Shown here: in pieces, positions 34,289 through 41,692 of the stretch | How positions within the stretch are numbered: position 1 is the first letter of the stretch | Layout of the letters: every line of letters begins with the position of its first letter | Source: a virus | Virus record (IMG/VR): IMGVR_UViG_3300043420_000786 | Span: 1-53,965 of that record | Length of the DNA stretch: 53,965 bases | Direction: 5' to 3' (one strand) | The notes under the pieces: generated by a model | Seen by the model: only the letters and a program-made list of their open reading frames with translations | Told to the model about the DNA's origin: nothing | The model's database searches: none | Program-made: the position numbers and the translations under genes

Positions 34289-35878
34289 ATGCCTGATAAT
34301 TATGATCTAAACACATTTCAAAACGAATCCATAGACTCTTGTGCTGATGGTAATTGCGGAAGATCTGTTGTTACAAATGCAAACGATAATGATGGAGACT
34401 GTTGTATACCAGGTCCACAGGGTCCAGAAGGACCTGCTGGAAAAACCGGTCCAGCAGGACCAATAGGGGCCGCTGGCAGACCTCCTGTAATTCGTTGTGG
34501 TTGCTTACCCACAAACGAAACAGATGGTGGAAGCAACAGTCCTATACAGCAAGAGTGTATTGATGATTTAAAAGGCAGAGTTGTTATATCAAACCCTAAT
34601 ATTGATTATTATGGGGCCGGAACAACATCAAATGGTTTTTACCAAGTAAACTGTTCTCCTGCTACTTTTTGTGGTTATTTCAATGTAACTAATCCAAACC
34701 AACAAACCCCCCCTCTTGGTTCTTTTACAGGTAATCTCGGTAGTCCGTCCGTAGATATAAATGGTGATAAAAACATTGTTGCTTGGGGTTATATTGGAAC
34801 AGGAGATGTACCAAATATAAATTACACTTGGTCTTATGGTGATTTTAAGAAATTAAATGGACTGAATGGTGATAAATTAACAGCATCTACAGGAGGAGTA
34901 AGTAAGTTTACATTCATGCCAACGGATCCACTATTTGCTGGTGGTGGAACAATAAATCTAACAGAATTTAAAAATTTAGTAGGAGGCACACCTTCCGAGG
35001 AATTAACAGCAGCATTTTTAGATGATTTTCCACAGTGTGCAACTGACGGAACTGGCACACCTCCAAGTGGAAAAAACGGTCAAGGAGCAAGTATATGCTC
35101 AAATTTAAGCAGTCCTTGTGATTGCACAGGATGTGATGAAAACAATAGATTGACTTCTTGTGATGGTTTACAAGCAGGAGATATGTTTGTTGATGCTTGT
35201 AACAAGGTAATGTATATCAGAGGAAGTGAGGATTGGCCGACAGACGGGATCCCTTTTGATGAAGGGGCAGACTGCCCTGCTTGTCCATCTTGTCCAGATT
35301 GTCCAGGCTGTCCAGAATGTCCACCACAAAACTGCAAAGAATGTCCTTGTGAATGTAACGACATATTGCCTCCACAAATTTGTAATTGTGTAGGTCTACT
35401 CAGTGGTCTTGTGGGCACTGATTGTAATTGTCCCGGCGGTCTTGGGCCACCAAAATGTCCAAGAGAGTGTAGTAACGGTAACGGTGTTTTCTATCAAGAT
35501 GAAGCAAAAGAATGTGGGTGTGATACAAATCAAACATATGTTGGTTGTGTTGATTGTAAACAAGAGCCTACTATTATATGCGAGTGTCCAGAAGGAAAAA
35601 CAGCAGGATGCTGCGAAACCTGTCCTCCCCCTAAAACTTGTGCAGAACTCGATTGTTGTACAGAATGTCCTACACCTACTTGTGAATCTTTAGGTTGTCC
35701 CTGTCCCCCCGCAGACCAGTTTGGTAATTGTGGTTGTCCGCCGTCGCCTATTGGTGGATGTACTCCAACACTTGGATGCTGCATATTTGGCGATGAGTAT
35801 GATATTTGCCTACCCCTGAGTTGTTGTGGTGGGCCTAGTTCTTTTACTCAAAATGGTGCTCTTTTATTGGGTGAATAA
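34289..35878 (+). CDS. Cysteine-rich collagen-like protein
   Basis: A 529-residue protein without a counterpart in T4. Residues 42-65 are eight consecutive Gly-X-Y triplets (GPQGPEGPAGKT, then GPAGPIGAAGRP), a short collagen-like helix flanked by cysteines. Residues 90-250 look like a compact globular domain. From about 255 to the end the chain is extremely cysteine-rich (about 55 Cys in the whole protein, roughly one in ten), with CPxCP repeats at about 327-345 (CPACPSCPDCPGCPECP) and repeated CCxxC pairs. There is no signal peptide. It begins 11 nt after the portal gene with a good RBS (gaagagga) and is followed after 3 nt by a glycosyltransferase-like gene. A disulfide- or metal-stabilised head or neck fibre is a reasonable inference. 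Confidence 0.7.
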   Translation: MPDNYDLNTFQNESIDSCADGNCGRSVVTNANDNDGDCCIPGPQGPEGPAGKTGPAGPIGAAGRPPVIRCGCLPTNETDGGSNSPIQQECIDDLKGRVVISNPNIDYYGAGTTSNGFYQVNCSPATFCGYFNVTNPNQQTPPLGSFTGNLGSPSVDINGDKNIVAWGYIGTGDVPNINYTWSYGDFKKLNGLNGDKLTASTGGVSKFTFMPTDPLFAGGGTINLTEFKNLVGGTPSEELTAAFLDDFPQCATDGTGTPPSGKNGQGASICSNLSSPCDCTGCDENNRLTSCDGLQAGDMFVDACNKVMYIRGSEDWPTDGIPFDEGADCPACPSCPDCPGCPECPPQNCKECPCECNDILPPQICNCVGLLSGLVGTDCNCPGGLGPPKCPRECSNGNGVFYQDEAKECGCDTNQTYVGCVDCKQEPTIICECPEGKTAGCCETCPPPKTCAELDCCTECPTPTCESLGCPCPPADQFGNCGCPPSPIGGCTPTLGCCIFGDEYDICLPLSCCGGPSSFTQNGALLLGE

Positions 35879-35881
35879 AAA

Positions 35882-36835
35882 ATGAAAATAGTGCAAAGTT
35901 TTTTTACAGATTCTTTAATAAATGGTAATAGTAGCGATATTTCGTCTATAAAAACATTAACAGGTATAACTGATAAAGAAAAAAATACATTCTATTGGTA
36001 TGTTTGGTTGACTTCGGTGATGTCTTTTGTGGAAAAAGGATACGAAGTAGAATTAGTTGCTGATGAAAACGGTAAAAGAATACTAGTAGATTTGCTAGGA
36101 TTGCCTTATAAAAATGTAGTAATAGAAACAAACTTACCAAAATCAAAATATCTTTGGGCTTTAGGTAAACTGAAAGCATACAGCATTCAGAATGAACCTT
36201 TTTTGCATTTTGATGGTGATGCTTTTTACAGAAAACAATTACCAGAAGTAGTTTCCCCTCTGTTCGTACAAGACATCATTGAAGAGAAGGCTACATTTAC
36301 GGACGAATATTATGTAACTACAAAAGATATAATCAAAAACTTTCACAATGTTCCCACTCAAATAATTAAAATAGCAGAAGATTATGATAAAAAAGATTAC
36401 ATTGAAAAAGTAAATGTGGGTGTTATTGGTGGAAAGGATGTTGAATTATTAAAAACATACAGTAAAACAATGCTGAATTTTGTAGAAGAAAATTTACAAA
36501 ATATTGATTATTTTCTAAAAAACAAATCTCCCAGATATATCACTATTTTTATGTCCTGCCTAGAAGAACTTTCTCTTTTACAGTTTTACAAAGAAAAATA
36601 TGGGGACCTTCGCAGCATACAGACTGCAATTGGCTATATTGATATTAGAGACTTACAAGAGCAAAAGACTTTTATGGAATCCAGAAGTAGAGAGACAGGA
36701 TACACACATTATATGGGTATTGGTAAATCGAACAACACCGAAAAAATGATAGAACACAGACAAAAGTTAATAAATGATGCTAGAAAAAAATACCCAGAAT
36801 ATTGCGAACTGTTCGATTATCACCTAAATAAGTAA
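35882..36835 (+). CDS. Glycosyltransferase-like protein (DxD motif, DUF6734-like)
   Basis: A 317-residue protein. The opening MKIVQSFFTDSL, the segment KNTFYWYVWLTSVMSFVEKG, YEVELVADENGK, a PKSKYLWALGKLKAYSIQ helix and HFDGDAF (109-115, DGD at 111-113) follow the layout of DxD-type glycosyltransferases, most like the family known as DUF6734. The acidic DGD would bind a metal and nucleotide-sugar. No membrane segment is visible, so it would act in the host cytoplasm. It starts 3 nt after the collagen-like gene and is surely co-transcribed, so that protein is an obvious possible acceptor. DNA or another virion protein could also be the acceptor. Confidence 0.6.
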   Translation: MKIVQSFFTDSLINGNSSDISSIKTLTGITDKEKNTFYWYVWLTSVMSFVEKGYEVELVADENGKRILVDLLGLPYKNVVIETNLPKSKYLWALGKLKAYSIQNEPFLHFDGDAFYRKQLPEVVSPLFVQDIIEEKATFTDEYYVTTKDIIKNFHNVPTQIIKIAEDYDKKDYIEKVNVGVIGGKDVELLKTYSKTMLNFVEENLQNIDYFLKNKSPRYITIFMSCLEELSLLQFYKEKYGDLRSIQTAIGYIDIRDLQEQKTFMESRSRETGYTHYMGIGKSNNTEKMIEHRQKLINDARKKYPEYCELFDYHLNK

Positions 36836-36838
36836 AAT

Positions 36839-36846
36839 AATAAATA
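36839..36846 (+). promoter_or_regulatory. Late promoter box AATAAATA for the prohead genes
   Basis: One mismatch to TATAAATA, 18 nt before the ATG at 36865 with a cggagt RBS between. It would separate expression of the prohead genes from the upstream accessory pair. Confidence 0.5.
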
Positions 36847-36864
36847 TAGAAAACGGAGTAAATT

Positions 36865-37149
36865 ATGTCCGATGCAATAACACATCTTATCAACGGCGAT
36901 TTAGAACTTTTTAAACAAGCAATAAATCAATCTCTATATTCCAAAGTAGGTCAAGCATTTGTCGAGAAAAAGAAAGAAATAGCACAACAAATGTTTTCAG
37001 AAGAAGAATGCTCTTCTTGTGGTGAGCAAATAGAGGAAGAAAAGGTTCCAGGCCCAGTAGTTGCTAGAAGACTTGCTGGCGGTATGCCTCCTCACGAAGC
37101 CAAAACTAAAAAAGTTGGAATTAGAGGAAAGCAGAAAGGTCACGGATGA
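36865..37149 (+). CDS. Prohead core protein, gp67/gp68-like
   Basis: A 94-residue protein directly before the prohead protease, the position of the small prohead core genes 67/68. The N-terminal helix (ITHLINGDLELFKQAINQSL, then YSKVGQAFVEKKKEIAQQMF) has the pattern of the short core proteins of marine T4-like phages. The C-terminal half is charged and basic (RRLAGGMPPHEAKTKK...). An unexpected CSSC motif (C49, C52) sits between two acidic runs and could bind a metal or form a disulfide. The stop overlaps the gene 21 start by 4 nt. Confidence 0.65.
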   Translation: MSDAITHLINGDLELFKQAINQSLYSKVGQAFVEKKKEIAQQMFSEEECSSCGEQIEEEKVPGPVVARRLAGGMPPHEAKTKKVGIRGKQKGHG

Positions 37150-37799
37150 AATTAATCACCGAAACAACACTTGATGTTCGTGTCCTCACAGAAGCATCTT
37201 CCGATGGAAAGAAGAACTATTTCATCGAAGGTGTCTTTATGGAGTCGGATGCAAAGAACAGAAACGGTAGAGTTTACCCTATGCCCATCATGCAAAAAGA
37301 GGTAAACCGCTATATTACAGAATATGTCAACACAAGTAGAGCAATAGGTGAACTGGGACACCCAGAAGGACCAACCGTCAATCTTGAGCGTGCTGCCCAT
37401 ATAATTAAAGAATTACACTTTGATAATAATCAAGTTTGCGGTAGAGCCAAAGTTCTCGACACACCATACGGCAAGATCGTTAAGAATCTTATGGATGAAG
37501 GTGCTAAACTGGGTGTTTCTTCCCGTGGTATGGGTTCGCTGATCGAAAAGAACGGTTATCAGGAAGTCCAAGAGGACTTTATGCTCGCCGCAGTAGATAT
37601 TGTTGCGGATCCTTCTGCTCCTAATGCATTTGTGAATGGTATTATGGAAGGCAGAGAATGGATTTGGGAAAACGGTAATTTCAAGCAAGTTGACTTGGAA
37701 AACTATAAAAAACAAATCAGCAAAGCATCATCAAGAGAATTAGAAAAAACAAAACTTAAAATATTTGAAAATTTCTTATCAAAATTGACGGGTTTATAA
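37146..37799 (+). CDS. 21: Prohead core protease gp21
   Basis: A 217-residue homologue of T4 gp21 (212), the serine protease of the assemblin-like fold that matures the prohead by cutting scaffold and capsid proteins. The segment NRNGRVYPMPIMQKEVNRYI is characteristic. The catalytic histidine is in GELGHPEGPT (H72) and the serine in LGVSSRGMGS (S125 or S126). VAADIVADPSAPNAFVNG-type sequence follows (seen as AAVDIVADPSAPNAF). It is coupled to the preceding core gene by overlap. Confidence 0.95.
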   Translation: MKLITETTLDVRVLTEASSDGKKNYFIEGVFMESDAKNRNGRVYPMPIMQKEVNRYITEYVNTSRAIGELGHPEGPTVNLERAAHIIKELHFDNNQVCGRAKVLDTPYGKIVKNLMDEGAKLGVSSRGMGSLIEKNGYQEVQEDFMLAAVDIVADPSAPNAFVNGIMEGREWIWENGNFKQVDLENYKKQISKASSRELEKTKLKIFENFLSKLTGL

Positions 37800-37802
37800 A
37801 TA
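37795..37802 (+). promoter_or_regulatory. Consensus late promoter TATAAATA before gene 22
   Basis: An exact match to the T4 late promoter octamer, overlapping the gene 21 stop. The expected start lies about 6 nt downstream, ahead of the aaggag RBS (37815-37820) and the ATG at 37828. This is the best copy of the motif in the window. Confidence 0.65.
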
Positions 37803-37827
37803 AAAGGCATTACTAAGGAGATATTAA

Positions 37828-39114
37828 ATGGATCCCAAGCAACTTGCAGAAGAAATCATTGATAATCTATTTTCAGAAATAGATCCAAACGATGAAATCG
37901 AAGAAACCGAAGAATACGAAGATGACCTTTACGAAGAAGTAGAGGATGAAGATGAAACGGAGGAAGATGATTCTGAAGATGATTCTGAAGATGATTCTGA
38001 AGATGATTCTGAAGATGATTACGAGGAAGATGATTCTGAAGATTCCACACCAATGAAATCTACTTCTGAACCAAAAGTTTCTGGTGGATCCGATCTGGGT
38101 TCAACTTTAAATATGAAACCTTCTTATGCAAGTGCTCAAATGCCAACAGGTGGGGTTCCTTCCTCTGGTGATGATTTGGAGTCTGATGCAAACGGAGGAT
38201 CATCACACGATGCAATGGGTAAAGGATTCCAATTAGGAACCAAACAATATGTTGGACCAGGACCAGGCCAAATAGCAGGAACTCTTTCTATGAAACCATC
38301 ATCTGCTTCTCCACAAATGCCATCGGTATTTGGACCAACCTTGAACAAGGAAGAACTCCAAAAAGATGTTCGTGCAATGTTCGGTGGAAGCGAGGATCTT
38401 TCGGAAGAATTCGTTTCTAAGGCGGCTTCTCTATATGAGGCAGCAATTGTTACAAAAATTAACATGATTGCGGGTGCTCTTCGTGAAGAATTGGCAGAAC
38501 AATTCTCTGATAAGATTGTAGAAGTCAAGGAAACACTCGAAGAACAGTTAGACACTTATCTCAATTATGTTGTCGAGGAATGGATTAAGGAAAACGAAAT
38601 CGCCGTAGAAAGCGGTTTACGCACAGAAATTTCGGAAAACTTCATAAGAGGATTGAAAAATCTTTTCACAGAATCTTATATCGAAGTTCCAGAGGAGAAA
38701 ACAAATGTTTTTGATGAACTATCAGAAGCCGTTTCTCATCTTGAGAATCGTTTGAATGAAGAAATTGAAACAAATGCAAACCTCATCAACAAGATAAAGT
38801 CTCTAAAGGCTCAACAAATCTTTCAAGAGCAAACATCTCATCTAACTGCATTAGAAGCGGAACAAATTCGTCACCTTGCTGAAAATGTAGCATTTGAGTC
38901 CGAAAAAGACTACTCTGAAAAAGTTTCAGTTTTGGTAGAAGGATATGTAAATACTACCAAACCAAAGAAGACTTTAAAAGAATCAAAACAACAAACAAAA
39001 CAAAATCTCTTCGAAAGAGTAATTCTTGAAGAAGAAACAGAAGAAGAGATTGAACAAATTTCACCCTCAATGGAGATCTATTCTAGAGCAATAGAAAGAT
39101 CTCTGCAAAAATAA
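37828..39114 (+). CDS. 22: Prohead core scaffold gp22-like
   Basis: A 428-residue protein in the position of the T4 scaffold gp22 (269), between protease and capsid genes. It is larger because of an acidic N-terminal region (about 10-75, nearly all Asp/Glu/Ser) with a 12-nt tandem repeat, followed by a Pro/Gly/Met-rich segment with two LxMKPSxASxQMP copies (about 92-105 and 151-164). From about 170 on it is helical: EELAEQFSDKIVEVKETLEE, a WIKENEIAVESGLRTEISEN segment that fits gp22 of T4-like phages, and a long coiled coil around 290-340. The C-terminus ends SPSMEIYSRAIERSL. It is cleaved and lost during maturation in T4, and the same is expected here. Confidence 0.85.
   Translation: MDPKQLAEEIIDNLFSEIDPNDEIEETEEYEDDLYEEVEDEDETEEDDSEDDSEDDSEDDSEDDYEEDDSEDSTPMKSTSEPKVSGGSDLGSTLNMKPSYASAQMPTGGVPSSGDDLESDANGGSSHDAMGKGFQLGTKQYVGPGPGQIAGTLSMKPSSASPQMPSVFGPTLNKEELQKDVRAMFGGSEDLSEEFVSKAASLYEAAIVTKINMIAGALREELAEQFSDKIVEVKETLEEQLDTYLNYVVEEWIKENEIAVESGLRTEISENFIRGLKNLFTESYIEVPEEKTNVFDELSEAVSHLENRLNEEIETNANLINKIKSLKAQQIFQEQTSHLTALEAEQIRHLAENVAFESEKDYSEKVSVLVEGYVNTTKPKKTLKESKQQTKQNLFERVILEEETEEEIEQISPSMEIYSRAIERSLQK
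37963..38020 (+). repeat. 22: 12-bp tandem repeat in gene 22 (E-D-D-S units)
   Basis: Four perfect copies of gaagatgattct (37963-38010) and a partial fifth, in frame, encode Glu-Asp-Asp-Ser units. The unit length is a multiple of three, so copy number can change without frameshift. Confidence 0.92.
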
Positions 39115-39118
39115 AAAT

Positions 39119-39126
39119 TCTAAATA
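39119..39126 (+). promoter_or_regulatory. Late promoter box TCTAAATA before gene 23
   Basis: It contains CTAAATA, close to the late motif of T4-like marine phages, and lies 33 nt before the ATG. CTAAAT (39120-39125) is also complementary to ATTTAG (39134-39139), giving a small AU hairpin. A strong aaggag RBS follows at 39145-39150. Confidence 0.45.
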
Positions 39127-39159
39127 TTAAAAGATTTAGGTTAAAAGGAGTAACAACAA

Positions 39160-40599
39160 ATGGATAAGACAATGCTTTGTGAAAGCACAAGAAAAAAGTG
39201 GGCGCCTATCGTAGAACACAAGGCTCTCCCAGAAATCAAAGATTCGTATAAGAAAAATGTAACAACTATTCTTCTTGAGAACCAAGAAAGATTCCTTCGT
39301 GAAGATTCTCTTCAAGGTATAGCAGGAACAGGTTTAGGAACAATCGGTGGTGCTTCTACCACAGCAGGACAAGGTATTGATGCCTTTGATCCAATCCTAA
39401 TCTCTCTTGTTCGTCGTGCAATGCCAAATTTGATGGCTTACGACATCGCTGGTGTACAACCAATGAATGGTCCAACAGGACTCATCTTCGCAATGAAGTC
39501 CAAGTACGGCAACACAGATTCCGATGGAAATAGAACAGGTGCAGAGGCTCTCTATAATGAAGCACTGAACTCTTCTGGTTCTAGCACAAACACAGTATAC
39601 GGTCAAATGGATGACATTTTTGCTGGTGAATTAGGATCCACCACAGGTGCATTCGAAGCAGGCCGTCCAATGCCAACAACAACTGCTGAAAGACTTGGTG
39701 GTACAAGTCTGACACCAGCAGGTGCAGCATTCAACGAGATGTCCTTCACAATCGAGAAGACATCCGTAACTGCTAAGTCTCGTGCTCTCAAGGCAGAATA
39801 CACAACTGAACTCGCTCAAGACCTCAAGGCCGTTCACGGACTTGATGCTGAGACAGAGTTGGCTAACATCCTTTCTACGGAAATTATGTTCGAAATCAAC
39901 CGCGAACTAGTCCGCACAATCTATGATGTTGCTAAACTCGGTTGCAAGCAAGCAGATCTTGCTTCTATGACAACCTCTCCCTGGGGCAATCCAGCAGTTC
40001 TCGGTGGTCAATACGATCTTGAACTCGACTCTGACGGTCGTTGGTCTGCTGAAAAGTTCCGTGGCTTGACATTCCAAATTGAAAGAGAATGCAATGTCAT
40101 CGGTGCTGAAACACGCCGCGGTAAGGGTAATATGGCAATCGTTTCCCCAGATGTCGCCGCTGCTCTCTCTATGAGCGGTCTTCTCGACTTCTCTCCAGCA
40201 TTCAGTGGACAACTCTCCACCGATGTAAACGGAAACACCTTTGCTGGTACACTCCACCAAGGTAGAATCAAGGTCTACATCGACCCATATTCTATGCCAA
40301 CAGACTACAATGATTTCACTCCAATTGATTTCATCTGCCTTGGCTACAAGGGAACAAGTCCATATGACGCTGGTATTTTCTACTGCCCATATGTTCCTCT
40401 CCAAATGGTAAGAGCAGTTGACACAAGCACATTCCAACCAAAGATCGGCTTCAAGACTCGTTACGGTATGGTAAGCAATCCATTCGTAAGAGGAACGAAC
40501 GGATTGGGTGATGGTGAAGCACTTTCTCGTCGTCGCAATCAGTACTACCGTATCTTCAAGGTCAAGAACCTCCACGGTAATGACGCTACACTCAACTAA
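39160..40599 (+). CDS. 23: Major capsid protein gp23
   Basis: A 479-residue homologue of T4 gp23 (521), the HK97-fold subunit of the head. Diagnostic segments are DAFDPILISLVRRAMPNLMA (about 86-105), YDIAGVQPMNGPTGLIFAMK, SRALKAEYTTELAQDLKAVH (about 207-226), NILSTEIMFEINRELVRTIY and a C-terminal YCPYVPLQMVRAVDTSTFQP. Candidate gp21 cleavage sites of the (I/L)-x-E type lie in the first 40 residues (IVE 17-19, LPE 23-25, LLE 38-40). Codon use is the most C-rich in the window, as expected for the most abundant virion protein. It is followed by the only clear strong terminator. Confidence 0.97.
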   Translation: MDKTMLCESTRKKWAPIVEHKALPEIKDSYKKNVTTILLENQERFLREDSLQGIAGTGLGTIGGASTTAGQGIDAFDPILISLVRRAMPNLMAYDIAGVQPMNGPTGLIFAMKSKYGNTDSDGNRTGAEALYNEALNSSGSSTNTVYGQMDDIFAGELGSTTGAFEAGRPMPTTTAERLGGTSLTPAGAAFNEMSFTIEKTSVTAKSRALKAEYTTELAQDLKAVHGLDAETELANILSTEIMFEINRELVRTIYDVAKLGCKQADLASMTTSPWGNPAVLGGQYDLELDSDGRWSAEKFRGLTFQIERECNVIGAETRRGKGNMAIVSPDVAAALSMSGLLDFSPAFSGQLSTDVNGNTFAGTLHQGRIKVYIDPYSMPTDYNDFTPIDFICLGYKGTSPYDAGIFYCPYVPLQMVRAVDTSTFQPKIGFKTRYGMVSNPFVRGTNGLGDGEALSRRRNQYYRIFKVKNLHGNDATLN

Positions 40600-40607
40600 T
40601 ATTGAGT
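40590..40607 (+). other. Small hairpin across the gene 23 stop codon
   Basis: ACTCAA (40590-40595) and TTGAGT (40602-40607) are perfect complements with a 6-nt loop holding the stop codon. It sits just before the main terminator and might add to 3'-end stability. Confidence 0.35.
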
Positions 40608-40621
40608 AAAACTTAGTAACG

Positions 40622-40650
40622 GGGGGGGATCGAAAGATCCCCCCCTCTTG
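40622..40650 (+). terminator. Strong GNRA-tetraloop terminator after gene 23
   Basis: GGGGGGGATC (40622-40631), loop GAAA (40632-40635), GATCCCCCCC (40636-40645): a perfect 10-bp GC-rich stem with a GNRA tetraloop, followed by the T-rich stretch tcttgcttt. It stands out in an AT-rich genome and closes the structural operon. Confidence 0.85.
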
Positions 40651-40653
40651 CTT

Positions 40654-40661
40654 TATAGATA
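40654..40661 (+). promoter_or_regulatory. Possible late promoter box TATAGATA after the terminator
   Basis: One mismatch to TATAAATA. The ATG at 40676 is 14 nt downstream with an aggag RBS at 40666-40670. Restarting transcription just after a strong terminator makes biological sense. Confidence 0.35.
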
Positions 40662-40675
40662 CTGTAGGAGAATTT

Positions 40676-41233
40676 ATGGAAGTATCTTCAACAATACCTT
40701 ACTCATATCTGGGTAGTCAAGCATTGAAAGATGCTATGGCTAGACAACCAAAACAAGAAAATCCACTGCAACTTAACGAATATAAATTCGTATTGCACAG
40801 AACACCTCATCTTGTCTATTTTTGTCAATCTGTAAATCTGCCAGGAATTTCTCTTGGTGAAACGGTTCTACCTAGTCCTTTTGCTACTTCTATTCGTAGA
40901 CCAGGAACATCTATAAAAATGGATGATCTCACTATAGATTTTTTGGTAAACGAAAATATGTCAAACTGGACAGAAATAAGAAACTGGATGACTATATTAC
41001 TCAACGAGAGAAATTACGGTCAGCAAGCACCAAATGAAAGAGAAAAATTCTCAGATGCGAGTTTAATTCTTATGAATAGTGCATCTAAAGCATTTATAGA
41101 AGTTTCTTTTACAGATGTGTTTCCCATACAATTAGCATCAATACAATTTGATTCAAAAGTTACAGATATTTTACCAGCAACATCAAAAGTAACATTTGCA
41201 TACACAGGATATGAATATCGTTATTATTCTTAA
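40676..41233 (+). CDS. Tail tube-fold protein, gp3/tube-like
   Basis: A 185-residue protein. NEYKFVLHRTPHLVYFCQSV followed by NLPGISLGE (about 36-64) is the signature of a tail protein found after the capsid gene in cyanophages, often labelled gp3 (tail completion). It also resembles the tube/initiator fold of gp19, gp48 and gp54: an LPGI loop, then MDDLTIDFLVNENMSNWTEI and a closing beta segment SKVTFAYTGYEYRYYS. In T4, gp3 terminates the tube. I cannot separate gp3 from a second tube or initiator protein by reading alone. A probable late box and a good RBS precede it. Confidence 0.6.
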   Translation: MEVSSTIPYSYLGSQALKDAMARQPKQENPLQLNEYKFVLHRTPHLVYFCQSVNLPGISLGETVLPSPFATSIRRPGTSIKMDDLTIDFLVNENMSNWTEIRNWMTILLNERNYGQQAPNEREKFSDASLILMNSASKAFIEVSFTDVFPIQLASIQFDSKVTDILPATSKVTFAYTGYEYRYYS

Positions 41234-41239
41234 TACACT

Positions 41240-41677
41240 ATGAATCTAAACACAATTCGTGAAATGGTTTCTCAGGACATTCCTATTGACGAAACAAGTC
41301 TTGACAAGGAATCACTGAACATTCCAAAATTACATAACAAATACTTGAATATTCTACACGACGAAAAACTCTTGTTACAAAAATACAAGATAGAACTTTA
41401 TAAGATGGAAAAATTAAAGTGGGAATACTTTAATGGTAAACTTGACGAGCAGACTCTAAAAGACCTCAACTGGGAACCGTTTCAACTTCGTATACTGAAA
41501 CAAGATGTTGAGTTGTATATGAACGCGGATGATGATTTGGTCACCATTCGTTCAAAGGTTGCTTGTCAAGAAGAAAAAATAAATTACCTTGAGTCCACAA
41601 TCAAGGGTCTGAATAATCGTCAGTATCATATCAGAGATGCTATTATTTGGCGCAAATTTATCAATGGTGTTTCTTGA
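41240..41677 (+). CDS. uvsY: Recombination mediator UvsY
   Basis: A 145-residue homologue of T4 UvsY (137), the hexameric mediator that loads UvsX recombinase on gp32-coated single-stranded DNA. The protein is almost all helical and charged: LHNKYLNILHDEKLLLQKYK, the segment KMEKLKWEYFNGKLDEQTLK, and KQDVELYMNADDDLVTIRSK near residue 100. The last is typical of the family. The final RDAIIWRKFINGVS tail also matches. It is followed 15 nt later by uvsW; the two are also adjacent in T4, though in the opposite order. Confidence 0.9.
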   Translation: MNLNTIREMVSQDIPIDETSLDKESLNIPKLHNKYLNILHDEKLLLQKYKIELYKMEKLKWEYFNGKLDEQTLKDLNWEPFQLRILKQDVELYMNADDDLVTIRSKVACQEEKINYLESTIKGLNNRQYHIRDAIIWRKFINGVS

Positions 41678-41683
41678 TAAATA
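41676..41683 (+). promoter_or_regulatory. Possible late box GATAAATA before uvsW
   Basis: One mismatch to TATAAATA, but it overlaps the uvsY stop and ends 9 nt before the uvsW ATG, leaving almost no leader. Possibly chance. Confidence 0.25.
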
Positions 41684-41692
41684 AATAATGAT

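Noticed and set aside
35080-35418. Gln/Gly/Ser-rich minus-strand frame opposite the cysteine ladder
   Set aside because: A reverse reading of the TGT-CC repeats; it has no independent support.
37963-38020. Short tandem array as a possible CRISPR or origin iteron
   Set aside because: Units are directly adjacent without spacers and lie in frame inside the scaffold gene; the repeat codes for E-D-D-S.
39907-40575. 222-residue minus-strand open frame opposite gene 23
   Set aside because: The same codon-bias effect within the capsid gene; composition (many Trp, Cys, His) is atypical of a real protein.
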